Below, one piece after another: positions 27,101 to 39,100 of a stretch of 64,000 nt of DNA (position 1 is its first letter; each line of letters opens with the position of its first letter). A model generated the notes under the pieces. That model was not told the origin of the DNA. It saw nothing but the letters and a program-made list of their open reading frames with translations, and ran no database searches. Source of the stretch: Trileptium ribeirensis. Its lineage: Eukaryota; Nematoda; Enoplea; Enoplida; Thoracostomopsidae. A program made the position numbers and the translations under genes. Where the stretch lies: contig JASANE010029061.1 of assembly GCA_030248225.1 (NCBI GenBank), positions 62,001-126,000 of the forward strand, written 5' to 3'.

Positions 27101-30100
27101 CGACTTAACTGATTTCTAAAGTTTATGTCCGAACTCAATTTCTCATGGAATAATCATTTTACTAATCGGGTAGCTCGTAATTGCTGCGAAGCACTTGTGC
27201 TTGTGTAGGGGTGGGACCAACCTAAGCTGACGAATTAGTCGTCAGTGGGAATCCCAAGTGGGAATTTTGCACAGTTCCATATTTTGTTCAACCTCCTCGA
27301 ACTCACGTAAGTTGTATGACTCTAAAATACTGATGTATATAACTTTGAAAATGTTTCGGGGCATGGAGGCAGGGATAAGAGTTCATTCATCACCGAGAAT
27401 ACTCAATGTAAAATTTTGATCTATCGATGAGAAACGGAGGGGCAAACCTAGAGATTTAATTCTCAAAATTGTATAAGGTTTTCTCATTGAAACTTTGTGA
27501 AACGGCTGGATTCGACCTCTATTTTCAATCTTTCGGGACCAGGTCAATAGCCTACTCAAAACCGGTCCGTCGAGTCAACAGCCGACGGTGTCCAACATAG
27601 CATCTCACGATGCGGCTAAAATTTTATGTTTTAAATTTGCTGTTTGACATTAAATTTAGCAACACTGTTAATTTGATACTGCAATTGCAGTGTCAACGTT
27701 TGGAAAATTCGAGACTCCAATGCAGTCTTTCTGCAATGATGAAAACATGAATGTATGAAAACATATAATATCTATATAAGTACATAACGGTTGAGTGTCA
27801 TGGTGCTATGTAAACATGGTATCAATTTCCGGCGAGCCCATCCAGGTTTATGGTAGAGAAAGAGGGAGTTCTATGGGCCTCAAACAGACTATGGTTATGC
27901 CTGAGGGGCAACATGGTTTTTGTGTTTTTCCTAGTGCAAAAACACAGCGAAGTTTTAAAAAAACACCTAAATTAAAAAAACATGTCATAATTTAGCACAG
28001 CTGAACTGTTTAATTAAAAGGCTACAAAAACCAAAAATTTTTAAACACTGAATGCTTATAAACTGCCTATGTTTATACACTTCAGTCTATAAATTCTGAA
28101 ATATGAAATAATTATGCTAAATATAATTAATTGGTCCATTGTTTAAAATATAATGCTTGCATGAATATTAAATTGCTAGTAGCCGGTTAATTATCATTAC
28201 TTTACCTTCCCTGTAACGCCTAAACAGGGCATTTGTGGGTTAATTAAAAAACACAGGTAAATTTCAAAAAACACACATTTTAGCACAGCAGGAATTCTGA
28301 AAGAAACTCTGGAGGCAAGTGAGTTATATTTTTGTATCCGGTTCAATGGGGGAACACCATGATGGGTGACATGCCCATCAGGAAACTTAACGTAATTTTT
28401 AGGGGGTACTGTACCCAAGGTTGGCACAGCGGGTCCATACCGGGCTTAAACGAAACCGTGAAATAATGGGATCATTACTATTTTTGTATCCATTAATATT
28501 AAGTAATTAAAATAGTTTTCTAACCCATCCCAATACCCAAATTTTGGGGTGTAACTCTATTATATATTCCTTAATAAGTCCGGGAATTTCAAACGGATCT
28601 GGACGGGACCGGTCTGATTGGAAAGAACCGAAAAATTTTGTGCCAGGAAGTTTTAGCCCGCTCCTGCATATTATGAGCCCGTTCGGAGTTATGGGCCGGA
28701 ACAGATGTGACCATCAATCCCGAGCATTCGAAATTGACACTTTCAAAACTGTCTCGTTTACTTAAATTTTCTGATTTCTCCAGTGAATATGAACACTGGA
28801 AATTTGATCATTAACTGTATGTGTATACTTACAATTTTCTTAATTTTTATGAATTTGCTGTTTGCTGCACGTAGAACAGCCACAACTCAAGACGACGTCG
28901 CCTTTTCAAGAAGGGCCGGTCCGGACTTGCTCCTCGGTTAACTTGTGCATACCAATTTTTCCTGCAGAGGTCTTTATCCTATTACCTTACTGTGACATAC
29001 CAGCATGGCATTTTACAGTGGATACAATGACAAAGCGAAGCAATACAAATGCAAATGGCGGGTCGGCGTTGGTAAGGTACCGCGCGATACCCCACTTAAT
29101 CCGGCCGGCTATATATATACATTCTTTTACAGCGGTTTCATATTTCATACGAGTAACAGATCGGATTGAAACGAATATAAATTGTAAATCGTGGCCGGTA
29201 AAATACCGTGATACACCATGCTAGACCCGGCCGATCACAAACAATTCAATTATGCAAGAATTACTAACACGATTAATAAATAAATCATGCTCATCTCACA
29301 TGACCAGTATACAAATCAATGATATTCATACAATCATTTACAGATAGTATTGTAGAAGTAAAGTGTTCACGCAAATTGAACATATACTTTTTCATACTAT
29401 TACAGAAGGAGTACGATACAATTAGTTACAAAATTCGTATATTCATACAAATCAAGTATTAGGTCATAGTTCATACAATTTCGTACAACTGGAATGAATG
29501 GTAGATCAATCGGCGGTTATGGATCCCGTACATTTTTCGGCAACATTTAAGCGGCTAGATACGGCAATATTCACATTGGTTTATGCTAGTAATTTGTATA
29601 TCAATCATAATTGTTCTCATGGTGCTTTAGTCAGGTGTGATAAGAGTTAACAGAGAGTAATGGTTTACTGAGGTACATGCAATTACTCTACGACATAAGC
29701 TCATTAGGATAAGATAGTTAATCTTGTAATGTCCAAAGCCCTACGAGTTGCATGAATAATTCCCTTTTACTTCTTGCCATGGAAACAAATACATGATCAC
29801 ACAATGATAAATGCATGGGCACGCAATGGATAAATATATACACACATTGCAAACATTCAAGGGTATATTTGCAAGGTATACAATACCAGATATACAATCA
29901 GTAGATAATAGACTGTTTACATAACAATAAACGCACAATTATCTTTAACAACTGACTGCAAATTCGTCAAGGTTAAAAGTACTCTGTCAACTCTTACTCG
30001 ACCAGATACACATGCACGTATTCAACCGTCGTGTGGGGGTCTTGAATTTGATTCTAACAATAACAATTTCGTTCTGATATCTTTGGCTGCCCTAACCTTA

Positions 30101-33100
30101 GTGATATATAAAGTTGCCGATTAGGCTGTGGTACAATTTAGTGTACGGCGTAACCACCCAGAATGGATCTGTTACACTAGCAATGCATCGTGAAAGGTAA
30201 CGGTTAACACATAAATCGGTACACTTTAGTGTAGTCAAAATGTTCTGTCGTATGTTTAAGAAGACAGCATTTGTTGTGATGTGCATTGTGTTGTTTTTCA
30301 TTTATTGTTTGTTAGTTGCTTTTCAATCTATATGTCATTTTATCTTCATCTATCGTAAAGCCAAATTTAGGTAGATCACCGAAGAAATCAGTCAGTTTTT
30401 CTGCGGAGACGGCTGCCGACAGCGATAAAACACCGCTGAAGAATGAAAGTGCAACTGACGTTTCGTCGCCTGGAACTCTGCATCTCGCGCGGAATACCTC
30501 GGAATGTTCGGAAAATAGCGCGACGTCTGACTACGATCCGTATTATGAGCCGATAGTAATGTTGCCAGGTGATTATGCATTATTGTAACGTTAAATTATT
30601 CGCATAACTACTTTCAAGGTGCTGGTGGCGGCCCTCTCTTTGCCCGCCACACCTAGGAATTCAGTGCGGCAAGGGAAACTCTGGAAATTCTATACAACTG
30701 TGAATTAAAATATACCTATACTGTTTTTTTGTTTGTTCATTTATTAGCCTATCGTTGGCACTAACTTGATATAACATCTAACAATATTTATGCACGCACA
30801 AGACCAGTTTGCCTTGTAACTTAACAAAATGTTCCTCATAATGATGATGATGATGATGAAGTAGTTTGATGTCAGATCCACGTTGACGACCAGGATAATC
30901 GCCAACATGCTACTCCAACAAGATTGTTTTTATTGGCTGTTGTACGTAGAAAAGTTCTGTTTTGATCTTTTTCCGATATGCAGTAAAAGATTGAGCAGCA
31001 CAGCGAGTGTCCACTGAAAGACTATTCCATACTGTTGGTCCGCATGATCGAAAGCTGTTGCATGTTAGCAAAGGCATCTGAAGTCGACGCTCATTGAAGA
31101 GTCTATCGGATAAGCAGAATAAGATTATTTGAATGGCATAATTTGTATCTTATCTTTTTTGTCTATCAGATAAGTCTATTTGAAAATGGCATAATTTGTA
31201 TCCTATCTTTTTGTCCATCGAATAAGTCTATCTGAATGGCATAATTTGTATCCTATCTTTTTTGAATCTTACACTTTTCCCTCAGCTTACTGATATTGCT
31301 CCGCCCCGGGTGTCCCGACGGGCTCAGAAAGGCTTGTTGATATATTTAATATGAGTGTAGGTGCGAAATGACGAGAATAGTAGCACTGCCACTGTCTTTT
31401 TATATTCCAAATATTTCGTGCATGTTCAATATATTTTATTGTGTTTCTCCTTCAGTAACCACATAAGCAGACAGACAATTAGGCAGGGATTAGGATTGGG
31501 GCTTAGCTTTTGACTATGCGTTTCGGCAAAGCAGCAATAGTATCAGTCATTCCTATACCACCTGTACGTTATAGCAACGATTTTTGATTTGGACCAAATA
31601 TCAGGTGTTAACAGACAAAAAATGTGAAAGCAGCGTGAGAAAAGCTGGATGGGCTGTGCTGGGATTCGAACCCACAAAATCCCACATTTGGATCTGCAAG
31701 CACGCGCGCTTTTGACAGCTATCCCCGCCCGACTTCGCATCATATATAGAGCTGTTATATTCAACGCTTTCAATGCCGAATAGCAGTTCCGCAGCTTAGA
31801 CCAGGAATCCGAGAAAACAGCTAATACTTTTGTGAAGAAACGTTTTTGATTACATTTAGGCCTTACAGCATGTTTTTTGTCTTTGAAAACAGGTGATACA
31901 TGAAGCCAAGCATATAATTTAAACAATCTAATCTTGTGTTGCACACAAATTGTTAGTTTTGTACACTTGTGCTGCAGAAACAGAGTCATTACATGGTCGT
32001 TCTACGGTAGTTTTCTGTAGTCAATTCGACTGTGGATGCACTTTTCGTTTAATTTCGTTTTCGTATTGTTTCACTTCGATTGCTAACTTTCCATGGCTTT
32101 GCTCGCTAGGTTCTCTTGTGTGGCGGCTTTTTGGTAGTTTGGTACTTTTTTTAAAAGTGATACTTTACAGTAAAGTGTTTTTACACTTGGATTTCGACAG
32201 TGCGTTAAATTTGTCAGTAACCGTCCTTTTTAGCAATATTAGCACTTGTTTGTAATTTTAAACGATATTAGCCGGAGTTTTTCAGATTGTGTTGCAAGCT
32301 AATTTTTGGCTTTCTTTAGTCTTCAGCCGAATAGATTAAAGACGTTACAGTATATTATTTCGTATAATTATTATTATGATTTGATATATATTATACATTA
32401 ATTTTCCACACGCAATCTAAGTTATAATAAAAGTTACATTTTAGACAAAGTGGAAGTGCGAACTGGCGAAGAAAACGAATCAATTTTGTTTATGGAGAAA
32501 GCAAATCTTTATCGCTGGTCTGACAATCAATGGAAAGAACGTGGGAAAGGAATGCTGAAAATTTTAAAGCATCGCGAAACGGAGCGCTGCCGTCTTGTTA
32601 TGCGGCGGGAACAGGTTAGTTATGAATAGAATTTTCGTCTTCGATTCATTTGCGTTTCGGATTTACTTTTTTTAACAGAAATTGCGGAACTATCTTCCTG
32701 CGTCGTTGCACGACATCAGTACACCTGGTGTGCTCGAAACGAAGCAGAAAACGTAGCTGTTAACTTCTGCTGCTTTGCCTACTCTTCTAGGAGATGCGCA
32801 ATAGAAATCACATCAAATAAAAGTGGTCGAAATTAATTCCTATTGAACGTTAAACTGGCCTGTGCACAGCCCACCGAAAAGTGGAAGGGGGGACTTCGGG
32901 GGGCCCCCATGTTCATTCTCGGTGGAAATTTCAAAGTGGGGGGGGGGGATAAATTTTGCTTAAAAATACAAAATATTTCCATATTTTCATGCATTTTTAC
33001 TACTGTGAACGTACTTTCAAGCTAAAAAACAATATTTTAGCATTATAAATAGTGGTAATTAATGTTTAAAAAACAATTTGCAAACAAAGAACATAAATTT

Positions 33101-36100
33101 TCAGACATAAAAAAATTTTTGGAATTAGTTGAACATGGTGGGTTTCGGCCGAGTGGGGGGACGAACATGGGGGAAAATCTCACGAACATGGGGGGATTTG
33201 GAAAGGGGGTCCCCCACCCCCACTGTGGACAGACCAGTTAAAAATAGGAGTGTTGCCATAGTTAGCGTGCTTTCCAGGTCACTATACAAATTTTAGTAAT
33301 ATCATACAGCGTTACTTTCTGTATAAACACGGTATAATGGTCTTGAATACTAGTTTTTTTATTATATAGTTTTTACTTTTCAACTGTGTCTATTTAACAC
33401 AGGGCTAGTATGCCTTGGCTTTTTCTAGTTGCCTAAGGTTGTGAAAAATTTGCCCATTTTTCAGTGATTGTTTTTATTTTTTATGCTACATGTATGTAAA
33501 TCGGACCAGTCTCCGAACCCTTGCTGAGCGCTCCGTTCGGGACACATCCGCATCATCAACAGCTACCGTTTCCGAACATTTCAAACCTATGTCCTCTTTG
33601 CGATGTCGGACCACGCGACGCTTACCACCACTGTTCAACTGCCGTATGCCCCCACAGCTCTTAGCTAAAAAGATTTTCGGTTAAATCCTGCAGAATTGGT
33701 TCTATTCATCGATGCCAACTACAACCTTCGATAATAGCGATGGTGGCTATAACAACAACATGTTAGATGAATAGTTAATAGTGATGAAACCTGAAGAAAT
33801 TTTTCGGTCCTGACCGACTAAGTCAGAAGGCCATTTTTATGTAACAAACATAAATTTTCTTATTCAAATTCACTGAATCGTTTTTTGGAGGACAGTTTCT
33901 ACTTATATCGTGTTTAAAAAGAAATGTTATCGTAACACATGTTAAGGAACTACACTGCAACTCGAAATTTTACGGAAATGCCAAAAGTTGGACAAAATCA
34001 AACATGGAGATTTTTTGCTGAAATACAGGACACAATCTTTTAGCCAGTTACAGATGATTGAAATAGAGCATGTGGTTTCGAGAAAAAATTCCTACGCATT
34101 TTCATGGTCATTTTTTAAAACGATGCGCATTTTTAAGCTAAGTTGTGCAAATGCGCAAAGTTTTAGCGTTAAAAACCTTGCACGCGAGTCGTTCGTCAAA
34201 ACCTGGAAGTGTTAATGTTGTTTCTGGGCATGTTTAACGTATGTCATTTAATACGTAAAGATATTTCAGGTACACAAAGTATGCGCTAACCACTCACTGA
34301 CGCAAGATATGACTTTAAAGCCGCACGCATCTCGTCCAACAGTCTATATTTGGATTGCGTTAGATTTCTCAGATTCCGACCAGTCGCTTCCGGTAACAGA
34401 GCAGTTTTGTGCACGTTTTGCCACCAAGGAAATTGCCGATTGCTTTCGGAAAGTTTTTGAACAAGCTTGCGAGCGGGCAGGTGCTGTTTCTATGGGTAAC
34501 ACGCTTTCAACACATGCTGCGAACATTACAGATGGTAAAAGTGACGACAAGTCCAAAGAGAAGACAGAAAGCGGTGCTGTCACTGAGTCGGCGCTCACTT
34601 CAGTATCCACACGCTTGAACCCAATATTTGGTACGGTATCTTTAGCGTCTGATAACAGTTCCGTTAAGACTTCAACGGGTAGTTCAGCGATTCCGTCTCT
34701 GTTCGGAAATACATCACTTCTTGTAGACAACTCGGTGGCAACGCCTATAAGTTTTCCGAAGTCTGGTAACCGTAGCTTATGGGAGTGTGTTAGTCCAATT
34801 TGTTCCTATGCTGTGCCGCCAGAATTCAAACCATCAATTTTGGCTGGAGTAGTATCTAAGTTTCCGGATACTAGTTCGGTATCGGCCGGTGTTACTACCT
34901 CCACCACAACAGTAACGGCTACGCCGAACTCTGGGTTTAGTTTCGGCGGCTTTTCATTCACACAAGCACCAGTTATTGTCACGACAGCTGAAGACGACAA
35001 GTCAACGACGTCTGCCGATGCAATTGCTACGGTATTATTACATTTTTATTTCTACATAGCGTTGTAGTTTTTATTCTTATTAATTTCAAAAAATAGACTG
35101 TTCAGATATGCTAAAATTGGATTCTAATCGTGGGGCGACGGTGAAAGAATTATTACAAAGAATGAGGAAATTCCATTCGAGAGCTTCACAAAAATTCCTT
35201 GCCTGAAATCTTTCGTCAAATCTTTGTGTATGTGGTTTTTGGTGAAAAAATTGTGCTATACGTACTCCATTTAATAGTGATGGAACCATTTGAAAGATCA
35301 ATACCTCTAGTAGGTTGTGTCATCGTCAACGTTGTGAATTCTGAGTGCTTAATAGTTAATCCAAGGTACATTGCGGAACAACATACGAAACAAGTCGAGT
35401 ATCAACATTGTTGCTTAGATAGTTAAGTAGATATACCCGTTTGTTCTGCTTTTGGCGATATAGACGAATTGCTCTACAAAATGAGACTATAACCCCCATA
35501 TAGCACGACCGGTTACTGAGATTTTCCGTCTTCCTATATTTTGGTTCTCATGGGCGCAATCAAAAACCCATTTTGGCCAAATCCTGCAACGTAACTAATG
35601 ACAATAGTAGCACATTATTTGCAGCTATATAGCTGGTAATTTGTAAGCCGAAATGAGATCTATAATAACCAGATAGCTCGAACAGTTACGTAGATATTGC
35701 TGTTTTCATGTATTTTCGTCTGATGGGCCCATTGAAACCCCTTTTTGAAGCAGCCCGCCCGCGAAGGGCGCATGGAATTGCCCAAAATAGGGTGAAAAGT
35801 GGCAAAATTGAGTGAAATTTTAATAAAATCGTGGAATAGGAAAATTTTATCGTAAATAGCCAAAAATTAGGGAGGAAAGATTATGAAATTTACCCCCTGA
35901 CGACCTCCTCCCCTCCCCTAAATCATCTTCCGCCTCATAAGACGACAGGTCTGCAACACCTATGCTTAGCGCTTGTTTTGCGTACTTGTCTACCACACAT
36001 ATAATATTGATTGTATCGTGTTGGCAAAAATTATTTTTATGTCTTCCTTCATTGTATAAATACGCGATGAACATTTCGGCGCATTACGATTCTTGTATCA

Positions 36101-39100
36101 CCTGTAGCACTGTGGAATTAAATAGTATGCACTTTATTTAGCTTTAAATCTACTGATAAAATAGTGGAGTAAGAAGTGTCAGTTATTGTAAATAAATAGT
36201 TGTTGATTTTTTGCTAAATACCACATCTTGTTACACCACTCCTGTGATAATTTTCTGTCATTGAATACATTTATAGCGAACGATAAATTTTGTGGTTGAG
36301 TGGAGATTAAGTCTAAATAGGATTACAGATCAATAAGACCGTTATCTGTTTTGATTCAGTCATTTTTATTATTTGTGGTTATCACGTTTATATACTAATG
36401 ATGGCGCGGTTTAGTCTGAAGCGTCAGACCGGTCCGCGCCGATAAAATTATGGAAAAATTAACAGCAAGCTTACTTACAGTCCACTCGTTTTAGTGCGTT
36501 TGAGCCAAAATTTCTTTGGTAAATATCAACTTCCAAGTTCAGTGCAAAAAGGCTTATGTTCCTAAGTAACAAAGTGCAATTTATTGTAACTGAAATATGA
36601 AAAAGTTTTATCTGATAGCTCAAATTAATTTTTACTTTGTTAGTCTGGTTCCAAAAGTTTCCTCTGGTTGGTAACAAACACTCAATATAAGTATCCGCCA
36701 CAATTTTATGTTCCATATTTTATAGACCGTTAAACATGCTACAAAATCTCAACCGCAACAGAAGAAGATTATCTTTAGCGGATTCTCATTTGCAACCTCA
36801 ACCGCGACTACTGCCTCGACAAGTTCAGCAGCTGTTACAACAGCATCGGGTGGGTGTTTTTATTTTATTTTTGTAGGCTGAAACTATCTTTAAACATAGC
36901 CAGTTTTTGTAGCTGGTTGGATTTTATAACTGCACAACAATATTCGTTATCCCAGTCAGAATTTCTGGCAATGTTACTGGTAAGTCGCAACACAACGTAT
37001 TGTTATTTGTAAGGGAAAAGAAAACTCAACGATGTGTGGCTAGTCTTCGCAAAATGACTATACCGAGATTCTAAATTTTGCTGTCTGTGCTTTCTTTTAA
37101 GTTTCATAAGGGCAATTAATAAGCAAGCATATTTAGGGCAGTGTTATGGCCATTTTAGCACGGTTAAGAACTATACTACCCTTTAATAATCGAATGACCA
37201 AAAATACGGAGTTTTTAAAATTTACGAAACACAACTTTCAAAAAATATAATTTGAATTTCCACGTTGTAGACATGTAGCTCTTTACCCGTTTTTTGAATG
37301 CATGCAACCCAAGTCCCATTGTTTTCGCTTCAGAAACCCTGAGACATTATAAACTCTTTCTGCAATCTCCAAACTTGGTGGGTTCGTCTTTGATTTTTAA
37401 GAGGTTTACGATTTTTTTTGTAGAAACGAATGCGTCCCCCGCTTTTTGTCAAAGCCAAATGTTGGGCTCCCGTGGTTTAACACCCTTGGCAAATTTCTTT
37501 GTTCCCCTACTGTGAAAACACTCCGGTTACTGGTTTATGCATTCGCTTAAAATTTTGCCAGAGCGGGCATGAGCCGGAGTTATGCGTGACACAGTCAAAA
37601 AGATATTTCTGCACAGTTTACGCTGTTGGAGAAAACTACGACTGCTACGCACATAATTTTTGACGGTTGCTTATAATTAATTAGTCATCATGACATGTCT
37701 CGGTTTCGCCGGCAGGACCAAAATGTCCTCTCCTATCTTTTCCTGCGTAAACTGTGTTATACTAAATATACGCGCCAAGTATTGCTCGTAGACTAGCCTG
37801 TTTCATTTTGTTCTAGCCTGGAGTTTTTAGACACGGCGCCATGAGGTATTCAGCGAGAACCTTAGCAAGATTGGTTATTGAGCTTGGGATTTTGGAAATA
37901 TCGATATCTCTGGTTAATATTTCTCAAGATCCACTATCTTACTTATTGTGCTGTAGTTGACACACGCTTTTACTACACTTTTCGATTATTGGAAATGTAA
38001 CACACGGTGTCATCTTTTACTAACACAGTTTTAAGTTGCATTGCTCAGCACGTGGGTCGTTACTGACGGTAGTTATAATTTGCATTAAGTACAAACTGTG
38101 TGATGCCTGAGGCAATTTAGATTACGCAGTCTTGTAAATTTAAATTAAATCATATAAAACAGCCGAAATTGCTTATCGTGCGGTGTCAATGTTTTTATCC
38201 GAAAATGATGCATTTGCACAAATTTTAATCTCAATCGTTTTATTAGTATTAAACAAGTGTCTTTTTCGTATGTACTCTTATTGATCGGGTATAATTATGG
38301 ACTTATATGTATTTTAAATTCTAGTAATAGAGAAAACTGAAAGCTATAATATACTTGTAAACGTCTGTACTTAAAACACAGGATCTTTATGTCGTAAAAG
38401 TTTTCTCTGAAATGTAAAGAATAGGTAAAACTCGCGTAGCTCAATTTATGAAGACGCTGTTATATTCATGCTCGAAAGTTTCTACTTAGCAAGCAGGGGC
38501 GTGGAAATGACGGGGTGGGAGTAGGGATGGGAGCAGAGATTTTTCAGGATAGTGCGAAAACCGTCTCTCCCCTGAGTTCGTCTCAGGTTTTTCAAGAAAC
38601 GAGTTATGTAAGCAACTGTTACAACCAATTTAGCTCACTGCAATGCTATCAAAGGCACAACACCGTAATTATTGTTACCTTTGTTTGTTTGTTCAGTAGA
38701 TTTAGTGGAAAATAACAATTTTTAACTAAAATTTGGTAGTTCTAGTTACGTAACTGCAAATTAATTTCTAATTTTTACACATACTTTAGCCTGCTGATTA
38801 ATAAAGTACGTGTAAATCACAACTTGCCTCCCTAACACAATATGTTTCCATGCTTATGTTAGCAAGGAATATTGTGTTGGATATATTGGGCTAAATAATT
38901 TCAATTTGAAAATGTACTGTACCACTCTAACTACCATAAACATTTGCCCTGCAGCTCAAAGACGCACCAATTTTTTTATGAAATATATTTATCTTGCTTA
39001 TAGTTTGCAGGAATATATATCACTTTCCAATGATAGGTTTAGCACTGTAATTATATTTTTTTATTTTTGATATAGATGAGCATGTCTTCGGGAGTCACTC

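Larger units (their letters stand above)
23495..30370 (+). other. Intron, 6.9 kb, largest in the window
   Basis: Contains a dispersed-family-1 copy (24620-25010) and an inverted, truncated hAT MITE fragment (25542-25990). The 25991-28860 stretch shows no repeat shared with the rest of the window and no convincing gene. From 29050 to 29240 a short block with TACCG-G-GATAC and CCGGCCG repeats once. Runs of CATACAA occur at 29310-29480. Phase 1 on both sides supports a direct join with no hidden exon. Confidence 0.6.
30569..32444 (+). other. Intron inside RanBD1, 1.9 kb
   Basis: Contains a short (GAT)n run near 30840-30860, a three-copy minisatellite (31107-31266) and a tRNA-like sequence on the minus strand (31650-31735). 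The minus-strand open frame 31543-31989 overlaps the tRNA-like part and is not a gene. The rest is featureless. Confidence 0.6.

Noticed and set aside
28862..29224. 120-codon open frame on the + strand.
   Set aside because: No domain, no suitable splice context, and the flanking phases of Nup358 join directly across the intron.
31650..31735. Considered a functional tRNA gene.
   Set aside because: Acceptor and anticodon stems do not pair well despite the good B-box.
31543..31989. 148-codon minus-strand open frame with a peptide [15 protein letters not shown].
   Set aside because: The peptide is the translation of the tRNA-like repeat; no gene evidence.
34344..34730. 128-codon minus-strand open frame.
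   Set aside because: It lies opposite the coding exon 34270-35031, which has clear RanBD homology; it is a shadow of that exon.
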